DNA from: an uncultured Clostridiaceae bacterium
GTDB lineage: Bacteria > Bacillota > Clostridia > Lachnospirales > Lachnospiraceae
Assembly: GCA_958441075.1 (NCBI GenBank)
Contig: CAUCBQ010000048.1
Span: 1 to 12,982 of the forward strand
Length of the DNA stretch: 12,982 bases
Direction of reading: 5' to 3'
In this document: positions 6,343 to 12,572 of the stretch, piece by piece
How positions within the stretch are numbered: position 1 is the stretch's first letter
Layout: each line of letters begins with the position of its first letter
Position numbers and translations under genes: made by a program
The notes under the pieces: model-generated
Told to the model about the DNA's origin: nothing
Database searches by the model: none
What the model saw: only the letters and a program-made list of their open reading frames with translations

Positions 6343-6771
6343 ATGGCAGGATGGATCATTGCTCTTTTATCGGGAGCTCTTATGAGTGTGCAGGGCGTAT
6401 TTAATACGGAAGTGACAAAGCAGACCAGCATATGGGTGGCTGCGGGCTGGGTGCAGGCCACGGCGCTTTTGACCTGTGTGGTGATCTGGCTGTTTACCGG
6501 ACGCCAGCCCGTATCCGGACTGATGGATGTGGCTCCAAAGTATGTTCTGGCAGGCGGTGCGATTGGTGCGCTTATTACTTATACAGTGATCCGCAGCATG
6601 GCGGCTCTGGGGCCGGCGCGTACTTCCCTTCTTATCGTAGTGGCTCAGATTATCGTGGCTTATCTGATTGAGCTTTTTGGATTGTTTGGAGTGGAGAAGG
6701 TCCCCTTTGCCTGGAATAAGCTTTTGGGAGCGGCGGTGGCTGTGGGAGGAATTATTATTTTTCAAAGGTAG
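6343..6771 (+). CDS. YdcZ-like DMT-superfamily membrane protein (DUF606)
   Basis: A 142-residue protein, nearly all hydrophobic, with about five membrane segments (roughly 4-21, 31-51, 66-86, 91-112, 122-140). The signatures GALMSVQGVFNT near the N-terminus and GPARTSLLIVVAQIIVAYLI in the second half fit the DMT_YdcZ family, small permeases of unknown substrate. I chose ATG 6343 because a perfect AGGAGG (6330-6335) lies 7 nt upstream; a longer in-frame start at 6277 would add a polar tail before the first membrane segment and lacks this site. The 150 bp between the DUF5662 gene and this start hold a small GGGATT/AATCCC dyad at 6181-6195 over the previous stop and nothing else I can name. Confidence 0.88.
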   Translation: MAGWIIALLSGALMSVQGVFNTEVTKQTSIWVAAGWVQATALLTCVVIWLFTGRQPVSGLMDVAPKYVLAGGAIGALITYTVIRSMAALGPARTSLLIVVAQIIVAYLIELFGLFGVEKVPFAWNKLLGAAVAVGGIIIFQR

Positions 6772-6774
6772 GGC

Positions 6775-6803
6775 TTGTATTTAAACCGGCTTTCCGATAG
6801 AAT
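6775..6803 (+). promoter_or_regulatory. Sigma-A-type promoter for comEA
   Basis: TTGTAT (6775-6780), a 17-bp spacer and TAGAAT (6798-6803), starting 3 nt after the previous stop. The predicted start near 6810 gives a leader of about 40 nt to the TTG start at 6849. Confidence 0.55.
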
Positions 6804-6848
6804 AGATACAGCAGGCCGGGACGGTATCTCTGAAAGGAGGAGATATCG

Positions 6849-7682
6849 TTGAAACAATTAAAAAAACGGAACAGAGGAAGGATGCTTTTGCTTTTAACGG
6901 GGATGCTGTCAGCAGGAATTTTATACAGCTGTTCCCGGTCTTTACCGGGGACAGAGGTTCGTTTTGAAAGCAGAGAAGACGGTGAAGCTCAGGAACCCAT
7001 TCCGGAAGACAGTTTTTTTGTGGAAACGGCTTCCGGGGAGATGGGAACGGCCTTTGGAGAGACGAAAACAGCTTCTGGGGAGATGGAAATGGCCTCTGAG
7101 GAGGCGAAAACAGCCTCTGAAGAAACGAAAATGGTTTCTGGGGGGACTGAAGCAACTTCTGAGACAGGGGCTTCTGATGGGGCAGGAAATTCTGCAGAAA
7201 GGGAGATATGGGTTCATATCTGCGGGCAGGTGGCAGCTCCGGGAGTGTATTCTCTCAGGGAAGGAAGCAGGGTTTTTCAGGCGCTGGAGGAGGCAGGAGG
7301 AGTTCTTGAGCAGGGAGACGGCAGTATTCTCAATCAGGCCATGATTTTAGAAGACGGGATGCGGATTGAGGTGCCGGATCGTACAGAGGCAGAGCGTCTG
7401 AGGACACAGGGAGTTCCTTTGGATCAGGTATTTGTGTCAGCTTCCGGCGGCGGTTCTTCCGGGGCATCCGGAAGAAGCATTTCCAAAGGAACAAAGGTCA
7501 ACCTGAATCAGGCAGAGGCAGAAGAGCTGATGACCCTTACCGGTATTGGGAAAGCCAGGGCGGAAGCTATTATTCAGTATCGCCGGGAGGCAGGGCCTTT
7601 TCGTTCCATTGAAGATATTATGAATGTATCCGGGATCAAGGAAAGTGCATTTGAGAAGATCCGGGAGGACATAACCGTTTAG
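6849..7682 (+). CDS. comEA: ComEA-like competence DNA receptor (SLBB + helix-hairpin-helix)
   Basis: A 277-residue exported protein. It starts at TTG 6849, 8 nt after a strong AAAGGAGG; no ATG is better placed. Residues 1-28 are a basic start plus hydrophobic segment ending LYSC28, which may be an atypical lipobox or simply a membrane anchor. Residues 59-106 are a Ser/Thr/Glu-rich spacer of seven heptads. An SLBB-type domain follows (about 121-180, WVHICGQVAAPGVYSL), then a C-terminal double helix-hairpin-helix DNA-binding domain (216-277, VNLNQAEAEELMTLTGIGKARAEAI). In competent Firmicutes ComEA binds incoming double-stranded DNA at the cell surface. No comEC or other competence gene is visible here. 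Confidence 0.9.
   Translation: MKQLKKRNRGRMLLLLTGMLSAGILYSCSRSLPGTEVRFESREDGEAQEPIPEDSFFVETASGEMGTAFGETKTASGEMEMASEEAKTASEETKMVSGGTEATSETGASDGAGNSAEREIWVHICGQVAAPGVYSLREGSRVFQALEEAGGVLEQGDGSILNQAMILEDGMRIEVPDRTEAERLRTQGVPLDQVFVSASGGGSSGASGRSISKGTKVNLNQAEAEELMTLTGIGKARAEAIIQYRREAGPFRSIEDIMNVSGIKESAFEKIREDITV
7023..7166 (+). repeat. 21-bp tandem repeats in comEA encoding a heptad spacer
   Basis: Six full 21-bp units and a partial seventh (18 bp), in frame: ETASGEM, GTAFGET, KTASGEM, EMASEEA, KTASEET, KMVSGGT, EATSET. The units have diverged in sequence but keep length and frame. They form a low-complexity linker between the membrane anchor and the SLBB domain, probably spanning the cell wall. 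Confidence 0.85.
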
Positions 7683-7690
7683 AAATAAAA

Positions 7691-7713
7691 CTGCGCCCGG
7701 AAGGGCATTTTTA
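7691..7713 (+). terminator. Weak terminator or attenuator candidate after comEA
   Basis: GCCC-GGAA-GGGC forms a small stem followed by ATTTTTA, 8 nt after the comEA stop. The stem is short (4-5 pairs), so read-through into the response regulator gene is likely. Confidence 0.35.
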
Positions 7714-7740
7714 AATAGACAGACAGGAAGGAAATAAAAC

Positions 7741-8451
7741 ATGGCACGGGTATTGGTAGTAGATGATGAAAAACTGATTGTAAAGGGAATCAGGTTCAGT
7801 CTGGAACAGGACGGATTTGAGGTGGACTGTGCCTATGACGGCGAGGAAGCCATAGAGCTGGCGAAAAAGACAGAATATGATATCGTGCTTTTGGATGTGA
7901 TGCTTCCAAAGCATGACGGGTTTGAGGTATGTCAGGCAATTCGGGAGTTCTCAGATATGCCGGTAATCATGCTCACTGCCAAGGGCGGTGATATGGATAA
8001 GATTCTGGGACTGGAATACGGGGCGGATGACTACATCAGCAAGCCCTTTAATATTCTGGAGGTAAAGGCCAGAATTAAGGCCATTATCCGGCGCAGCTCA
8101 AAGACAAAGCGCCAGAAACGGGAGGAGCCTTCTTCCTGGATCGGTTCCGGAGATTTAAAGATGGACACAGAGGGGCGCAGAGTATTTATCAGTGAAAAAG
8201 AGATCAACCTTACTGCCAAGGAGTTTGATCTTTTGGAACTTCTGGTACGCAACCCCAATAAGGTATACAGTCGTGAGTCACTTTTAAATTATGTATGGGG
8301 AAACAGAGCTATGGACAGCGGGGATGTACGCACCGTGGACGTCCATGTACGCCGTTTAAGGGAAAAGATTGAGCCAAGCCCCAGCGACCCCAGATATGTA
8401 CATACAAAATGGGGTGTGGGATACTATTTTGGGGTATCAAGCAGGGGATAA
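7741..8451 (+). CDS. OmpR/PhoB-family response regulator, orphan in this locus
   Basis: A 236-residue two-component transcription factor. The receiver domain (1-120) has the acidic pocket D8/D9, phospho-acceptor D52 (LLDVMLP), switch Thr79 (MLTAKG) and K101-P102, all intact. The C-terminal winged helix (about 132-232) has EINLTAKEFDLLELLVRNPNKVYSRE, then DVRTVDVHVRRLREKI with the recognition helix, and TKWGVGYYF. The ATG follows GGAAGGAA. No promoter is evident in the 58 bp after comEA, so it may be read from the comEA promoter. No histidine kinase follows: the cobalamin riboswitch begins within 50 bp. The partner kinase must lie elsewhere or have been lost, and the target genes are unknown. 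Confidence 0.95.
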   Translation: MARVLVVDDEKLIVKGIRFSLEQDGFEVDCAYDGEEAIELAKKTEYDIVLLDVMLPKHDGFEVCQAIREFSDMPVIMLTAKGGDMDKILGLEYGADDYISKPFNILEVKARIKAIIRRSSKTKRQKREEPSSWIGSGDLKMDTEGRRVFISEKEINLTAKEFDLLELLVRNPNKVYSRESLLNYVWGNRAMDSGDVRTVDVHVRRLREKIEPSPSDPRYVHTKWGVGYYFGVSSRG

Positions 8452-8494
8452 ATGCCCGGTATCCGTTCACTGAGGGCAGAAAGAGAATAAAAGG

Positions 8495-8697
8495 GAAAAA
8501 GGTGCCTGAATTCCATGGGAAGTTCAGGATAATAGGGAAATGGGTGAAAAGCCCATGCGGTCCCGCCGCTGTAAAGGAAGAGTCGCCGGACGCAGAAGCC
8601 TGTTAAAAAGGATCAAGACAGGAGCTGTGAGACGCCACTGCATGAATCCATGTGGGAAGGAGCCGGTGATGAGGACGCCTGAGCCAGAAGACCTGCC
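8495..8697 (+). promoter_or_regulatory. Cobalamin (B12) riboswitch aptamer
   Basis: The conserved blocks of the cobalamin aptamer occur in order: GGTGCC (8501-8506); GGGAAATGGGTGAAAAGCCC then GCGGTCCCGCCGCTGTAA (within about 8535-8573); the B12-box variant GCCACTG (8634-8640); GGGAAGG then GATGAGGACGCCTGAGCC; and the closing AGAAGACCTGCC (to 8697). It lies between the response regulator and cbiM. In known systems adenosylcobalamin binding lowers expression of B12 or cobalt uptake genes. I see no good promoter in the 50 bp before it, so its transcript may start inside or upstream of the response regulator gene. Confidence 0.95.
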
Positions 8698-8709
8698 TTT
8701 TTTGCGTGA

Positions 8710-8741
8710 TTATAAAGGCTGCGGAGCACAGCTTTTTATAA
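8710..8741 (+). promoter_or_regulatory. First expression-platform hairpin after the B12 aptamer
   Basis: TTATAAAGGCTG (8710-8721) pairs with CAGC plus TTTTTATAA (8729-8741) around CGGAGCA, with one bulged T. The T run is inside the right arm. It could act as a weak terminator (core GGCTG/CAGCT plus TTTT) or as part of the switching structure. Confidence 0.5.
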
Positions 8742-8763
8742 TAGATACCCCGCTTTCTTAGTG

Positions 8764-8815
8764 TGTCTGTTTGAATCACGTAGAAATTATGTGAGAAACA
8801 GACATTTTTTATTTT
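8764..8815 (+). terminator. Intrinsic terminator of the B12 riboswitch, in front of cbiM
   Basis: TGTCTGTTT (8764-8772) pairs perfectly with AAACAGACA (8796-8804). An inner CACGTA/TATGTG stem (8777-8782 / 8788-8793) extends it, and TTTTTTATTTT follows (8805-8815). It ends about 18 nt before the cbiM ATG, so transcription into cbiM must pass it. This supports control by premature termination. Confidence 0.85.
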
Positions 8816-8833
8816 CAGAAAGGAGCAGAATCA

Positions 8834-9580
8834 ATGAATGTAAGAAAAAAAGGAGTTTCCATGCTTGTATGGGGATTGGTGTTCAGCTTTGCAGCAGCAT
8901 CACCGGCCTATGCCATGCACATTATGGAGGGATATCTTCCGGTGGGATACTGTATTGCCTGGGGAGTGGTTTGTATTCCCTTTGCAGCACTGGGAGTGAA
9001 ACGGATTAATTATCTGATGGAGGAGCACAGGAAGGTGCTTCTGATCTTTGCAATGGCAGGCGCTTATGCCTTTGTGCTGTCTGCCCTTAAATTTCCAAGC
9101 GTTACCGGGTCTTCCAGCCATCCAACGGGAACCGGGTTGGGTGCAATTCTCTTTGGTCCCTCACCAATGGCAGTGATCGGTTTTCTGGTGCTGATTTTTC
9201 AGGCCCTTTTCCTTGCTCACGGCGGATTGACTACTCTTGGGGCAAATACCTTCAGTATGGCAATTGCGGGGCCGTTTGTCAGCTGGGGTATTTATAAGCT
9301 TGGAAGAAAAATGAAGCTGAATCAGAAGGCAACGGTTTTTCTGGCAGCGGCTCTGGGCAATCTGTTTACATATTGTGTGACCAGTGTGCAGCTGGGACTG
9401 GCCCATCCGTCAGCAGATGGGGTGCTGCGTGCGGTTGCGCGGTTTTTAGGCATTTTTGCTTTGACGCAGCTTCCTCTGGCAGTGATTGAAGGGCTGCTGA
9501 CAGTTGTGATATTTTATGGCCTGCAGACCTATGCAAAACCGGAGCTTTATGAGCTTGGATTTGGGAAGGAGAACGAATAA
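8834..9580 (+). CDS. cbiM: CbiM cobalt ECF transporter substrate-binding (S) component
   Basis: A 248-residue membrane protein. A signal-like segment ends SPAYA27 and cleavage there would expose Met-His (MHIMEGYLP), the metal-binding N-terminus known for CbiM/NikM proteins. The family blocks KFPSVTGSSSHPTGTGLGAILFGP and LAHGGLTTLGANTFSMAIAGP are intact. It selects the metal for the energy-coupling-factor transporter completed by CbiN, CbiQ and CbiO. The B12 riboswitch in front argues for cobalt rather than nickel. AAAGGAG lies about 9 nt before the ATG. Its stop overlaps the cbiN start by one base. Confidence 0.96.
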   Translation: MNVRKKGVSMLVWGLVFSFAAASPAYAMHIMEGYLPVGYCIAWGVVCIPFAALGVKRINYLMEEHRKVLLIFAMAGAYAFVLSALKFPSVTGSSSHPTGTGLGAILFGPSPMAVIGFLVLIFQALFLAHGGLTTLGANTFSMAIAGPFVSWGIYKLGRKMKLNQKATVFLAAALGNLFTYCVTSVQLGLAHPSADGVLRAVARFLGIFALTQLPLAVIEGLLTVVIFYGLQTYAKPELYELGFGKENE

Positions 9581-9909
9581 TGAAGAAATCAATGTGGATT
9601 GTAAGCCTTTTGCTGGCCTGTGTGATACTGACGGTTCTCCCCTTTGTGATTGCCCCCAAAGATGCGGGCTTTGGCGGAGCGGATGATGCTGCCGGTGAAC
9701 TGGTAGAAGAGATTGATCCGGAGTATGTACCGTGGGCGGAGCCTGTGCTGGAACGGATGTTAGGAGGAGAGCTTCCGGGAGAAACGGAAAGCCTGCTGTT
9801 TTGCCTTCAGGCGGCTCTGGGCTCCGGTGTAATCTGCTATGGTTTTGGATATCTGGCAGCCAGAAAGAAGTACAGAACAAAAGACACTGACGAAAGAAAG
9901 GAGGGGTAA
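9580..9909 (+). CDS. cbiN: CbiN cobalt transporter accessory subunit
   Basis: A 109-residue protein with two membrane segments (about 5-25 and 73-92) and an extracytoplasmic loop containing GFGGADDAAGELVEEIDPEYVPWAEP-like sequence, which is characteristic of CbiN. In studied CbiMNQO systems CbiN helps load metal onto CbiM. The TAATG junction shares one base with cbiM, indicating translational coupling, and cbiQ follows after 2 nt. Length and topology are normal for the family. Confidence 0.93.
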   Translation: MKKSMWIVSLLLACVILTVLPFVIAPKDAGFGGADDAAGELVEEIDPEYVPWAEPVLERMLGGELPGETESLLFCLQAALGSGVICYGFGYLAARKKYRTKDTDERKEG

Positions 9910-9911
9910 GG

Positions 9912-10673
9912 ATGGCGCCTGATCACAGAAACCATTGTCATGGAAATCAGATTCTTTTGATGGATCAATATGCCGTGTGCTCCAAAATGGCGTCCTGGAA
10001 CCCGGATTGGAAGGTAATGCTGGGGCTGATTTCGCTGTTTGGGTGTATTGGATCAAAAACAGGTATGATTTCACTGGCTGTTGGACTGTGCATGGCGTTT
10101 CTTACTCATAAATGGGGAGGAGTAGAGTGGTCTGTCTATGGAAGGATGATGACCATTCCCTTTTTCTTTATTATTCTCAGTGTAATTGTGATTTTACTGG
10201 ATTTTACAAAGGAAGCAGTGCAGGAAGCCGCTTTTGTAACGGTGAAGGTATTGACGGGAACCTCCTGTTTGTATATGATAAGTCTGACAACGCCTGTGTA
10301 TGAGGTGACAGGGGTTCTGAGGAGATGGCATCTGCCAAAGGTGATGCTGGAGCTGATGATTCTGATGTACCGCTTTCTGTTTGGACTTTTGGAGCTTTAT
10401 GAACAGATGAAGCAGAGTGCCCAGGCCAGACTGGGCGATATTGGGGTAAGACAGGGATACCGTTCATTTTTCGGTATATGCGCTAATCTTCTGGTGCTGG
10501 CCTTTCGTCGGGCTTCTGACAGCTTTAGTGCCATGGAGGCGAGAGGATATAACGGAGAGCTGCGTTTTCTGGAACAGGAAAAACCTGTAACAGAGAGGCA
10601 GAGGATTGGGCTTCTTTTCTATGGAGCGCTTCTGATAACAGGACTTTTAGCAGAGAGGATGTGGACCGGATGA
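9912..10673 (+). CDS. cbiQ: CbiQ cobalt ECF transporter transmembrane (T) component
   Basis: A 253-residue membrane protein. It has several hydrophobic segments, and coupling-helix motifs appear as QSAQARLGD and AMEARGYNG, which dock onto the ATPase. The ATG at 9912 has a strong AAAGGAGGGG 7 nt upstream. A short His/Cys-bearing N-terminal stretch (MAPDHRNHCHGNQ) precedes the usual family start MDQYAVCSKM, whose Met17 at 9960 is an alternative but less well supported start. The stop overlaps the cbiO start (ATGA). Confidence 0.95.
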   Translation: MAPDHRNHCHGNQILLMDQYAVCSKMASWNPDWKVMLGLISLFGCIGSKTGMISLAVGLCMAFLTHKWGGVEWSVYGRMMTIPFFFIILSVIVILLDFTKEAVQEAAFVTVKVLTGTSCLYMISLTTPVYEVTGVLRRWHLPKVMLELMILMYRFLFGLLELYEQMKQSAQARLGDIGVRQGYRSFFGICANLLVLAFRRASDSFSAMEARGYNGELRFLEQEKPVTERQRIGLLFYGALLITGLLAERMWTG

Positions 10674-11503
10674 GGCAGACAGGGATAAGCCGGATAGATA
10701 GAACGCAAACCCCGATTTTAGAGCTCTGCGGGGGCAGCGTGCATTATCCTGGGGGAAAGCAGGCCTTAAAGCAGGTCAGTGCAGCATTCTATCAGGGAGA
10801 GAAAACGGCTGTGATCGGAAATAACGGGGCGGGAAAATCCACCTTTTTTCAGGCCCTTATCCGGCTTGTACCTCTGGATGAAGGAAAGCTATACTGTCAT
10901 GGGAGGCTCTGTACGAACAGCAGGAAGGATACTCTGGAGCTGAGAAAATGCGTGGGGATCGTGTTTCAGGACCCGGATCGTCAGATTATTGCTTCTACAG
11001 TAGAGGGGGAGATTTCCTTTGGCCTTTTTAATCTGGGTCAGGCAGAGTCAGAGATCCGCAGGCTGACAGGGCAGATCATCCAGCGGATGGAGCTTTCCCA
11101 TCTGGCTCACCGGCCGCCTCATTTTTTAAGCGGCGGGGAAAAAAAACAGGTCAGTATTGCCGGCGTTGTGGTAATGAAACCGGAAATTCTGCTGTTTGAT
11201 GAGCCTGCTGCCAGTCTTGACTGGAAAAATACGCAGATTTTCAGGGAACAGCTCAAACAGCTGGAACAGGAGCAGGTGACACAGATCATTTCCACCCATG
11301 ATATGGATTTTGTGTGGGAATGGGCGGACCGGGTGCTGGTCTTTTCAGAAGGAGAGCTTTTGGCAGATGATCTTCCGGAACGGATATTTGAAGATCAGGA
11401 GCTGCTTAAGAAAGCTTCTCTCAGACAGCCTGTTTTATATCAGCTTCCGGGGCATCCCAAAACCATGGAGGAATGGAAAAAGTCACAGAAGAAGGAAGGA
11501 TAA
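10670..11503 (+). CDS. cbiO: CbiO cobalt ECF transporter ATPase
   Basis: A 277-residue ABC ATPase with all motifs: Walker A GNNGAGKST (50-58), Q-loop Gln100 (VFQDPDRQI, typical of ECF ATPases), signature LSGGE (153-157), Walker B ILLFDEP (173-179) and the switch His210 (STHD). It powers metal uptake with CbiM, CbiN and CbiQ. I chose ATG 10670, which overlaps the cbiQ TGA as ATGA and has AGAGAGGA about 10 nt upstream. The GTG at 10661 is only one base from that ribosome binding site. The next gene starts 5 nt after its stop. Confidence 0.96.
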   Translation: MRQTGISRIDRTQTPILELCGGSVHYPGGKQALKQVSAAFYQGEKTAVIGNNGAGKSTFFQALIRLVPLDEGKLYCHGRLCTNSRKDTLELRKCVGIVFQDPDRQIIASTVEGEISFGLFNLGQAESEIRRLTGQIIQRMELSHLAHRPPHFLSGGEKKQVSIAGVVVMKPEILLFDEPAASLDWKNTQIFREQLKQLEQEQVTQIISTHDMDFVWEWADRVLVFSEGELLADDLPERIFEDQELLKKASLRQPVLYQLPGHPKTMEEWKKSQKKEG

Positions 11504-11508
11504 GAGAG

Positions 11509-12000
11509 ATGAAGGAGATACAGATCAGACAGGCATCCATAAAGGATTTAGATCAGGCAGCGGCAGTGGAAGCACGCTGTTTTCCGGCCGCAGAGGCGGC
11601 AGATAAAAAAAGCCTGAAAGAGAGGCTTGAGACATTTCCGTCCAGTTTTTTAGTGGCAGAGTATGAAGGGACGGTTGTGGGCTTTATTAACGGAGCCGTG
11701 ACCGATCAGAAGACCATATCAGATGAAATGTTTGAGGATGTATCCCTTCACAATCCCGGAGGGGCATACCAGAGCATTTTTGGACTGGATGTAGATGAAG
11801 CTTTCCGCCATCAGGGACTGGCGGCACGTTTAATGAATGCTCTGATTGAAAAAGCAGGAAGCGAGGGAAGAAAAGGTTTGATTCTCACCTGTAAGGAGCA
11901 TTTAATCGGTTTTTATGAACAGTTCGGATACCGCAGCATGGGAGTATCAAAGTCCGTACACGGCGGAGCGGTCTGGTACGATATGATATTGGAGTTTTAG
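11509..12000 (+). CDS. GNAT-family N-acetyltransferase
   Basis: A 163-residue acetyl-CoA-dependent acetyltransferase. The acetyl-CoA-binding motif A is FGLDVDEAFRHQGLAARLM (R100-H-Q-G-L-A), and the later motif B region HLIGFYEQFGYRSMGV carries the usual GFYEQFGY. The ending VHGGAVWYDMILEF and the early EARCFPAAEAA recall the serotonin-acetyltransferase-like bacterial GNAT subgroup; the substrate is unknown. The ATG at 11509 is preceded by AAGGAAGGA; an earlier in-frame ATG at 11473 lies inside cbiO and is less likely. Gaps of 5 nt to cbiO and 3 nt to rlmH place it in the same transcript. Confidence 0.92.
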   Translation: MKEIQIRQASIKDLDQAAAVEARCFPAAEAADKKSLKERLETFPSSFLVAEYEGTVVGFINGAVTDQKTISDEMFEDVSLHNPGGAYQSIFGLDVDEAFRHQGLAARLMNALIEKAGSEGRKGLILTCKEHLIGFYEQFGYRSMGVSKSVHGGAVWYDMILEF

Positions 12001-12003
12001 GCG

Positions 12004-12483
12004 ATGAAGATTACACTGATTACTGTAGGGAAGATAAAGGAGCGCTTTTTTGAGGCTGCGATCGAGGAATACAGCAAGCGTTTAAGCCGCTACTGCAAGC
12101 TGGAAATCATTCAGGTGGCAGATGAAAAGACGCCGGACGGCGCAGGAGAAGCGCTGGAGCGGCAGATCCGGGAAAAGGAGGGGGAGAGGATTCTCTCCCA
12201 TATCCGGGATGGGGCTTATGTTATAGCTCTTGCCATTAAGGGAAAGGAGCTTTCCAGTGAGGAGCTGGCTGCAAAGCTTGCCCGGCTGGCAGTAGAGGGA
12301 AAGGGGCAGCTGGTGTTTATCATCGGCGGCTCCCTGGGGCTTTCAGAGGCTGTGATGAAGCGGGCAGACTACCATCTGAGTTTTTCTCCCATGACATTTC
12401 CCCATCAGCTGATGCGGGTGATTCTGCTGGAGCAGATTTACCGCAGCTTCCGAATCAATGCGGGTGAGCCCTACCATAAATAA
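12004..12483 (+). CDS. rlmH: RlmH, 23S rRNA (pseudouridine1915-N3)-methyltransferase
   Basis: A 159-residue SPOUT-class methyltransferase of exact family length. It has the start MKITLITVGKIKE, the SAM-binding knot loop FIIGGSLGL (105-113), and the signature FPHQLMRVILLEQIYRSFRI with C-terminal GEPYHK. RlmH methylates the pseudouridine at position 1915 of helix 69 in the ribosomal large subunit. It starts 3 nt after the GNAT gene with GGAG near the end of that gene, so it is probably translated from the long cbi-GNAT-rlmH message unless an internal promoter exists. A strong hairpin follows 9 nt after its stop. Confidence 0.97.
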   Translation: MKITLITVGKIKERFFEAAIEEYSKRLSRYCKLEIIQVADEKTPDGAGEALERQIREKEGERILSHIRDGAYVIALAIKGKELSSEELAAKLARLAVEGKGQLVFIIGGSLGLSEAVMKRADYHLSFSPMTFPHQLMRVILLEQIYRSFRINAGEPYHK

Positions 12484-12492
12484 GATTTGCAT

Positions 12493-12541
12493 ACAGGCCT
12501 GTTTTTACGGCAGAGTGATTCTGTCATAAAAACAGGCCTGT
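12493..12541 (+). terminator. Long hairpin terminator after rlmH
   Basis: Arms ACAGGCCTGTTTTT (12493-12506) and AAAAACAGGCCTGT (12528-12541) are perfectly complementary over 14 bp. The loop holds a further GGCAGA/TCTGTC stem (12509-12514 / 12520-12525). Each arm also contains the self-complementary ACAGGCCTGT. The plus-strand tail TTTCATATATTT is moderately T-rich. Confidence 0.75.
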
Positions 12542-12551
12542 TTCATATATT
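12524..12551 (+). promoter_or_regulatory. Candidate sigma-E (sporulation) promoter for spoIIIAA
   Basis: TCATAAA (12524-12530) and CATATATT (12544-12551) with a 13-bp spacer resemble the mother-cell sigma-E consensus (about KMATATT, 13-15 bp, CATACANT). In Bacillus the spoIIIA operon is sigma-E dependent. The boxes lie across the 3' half of the upstream hairpin, and the leader to the ATG would be about 15 nt. Confidence 0.55.
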
Positions 12552-12572
12552 TGAGATAAAGGGAGAGATGGT

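Noticed and set aside
8431..8751. GGGGTATC (8431-8438) in the response regulator gene complements GATACCCC (8744-8751) beyond the B12 aptamer.
   Set aside because: An 8-bp match within a few hundred bases is expected by chance, and one arm is coding sequence.
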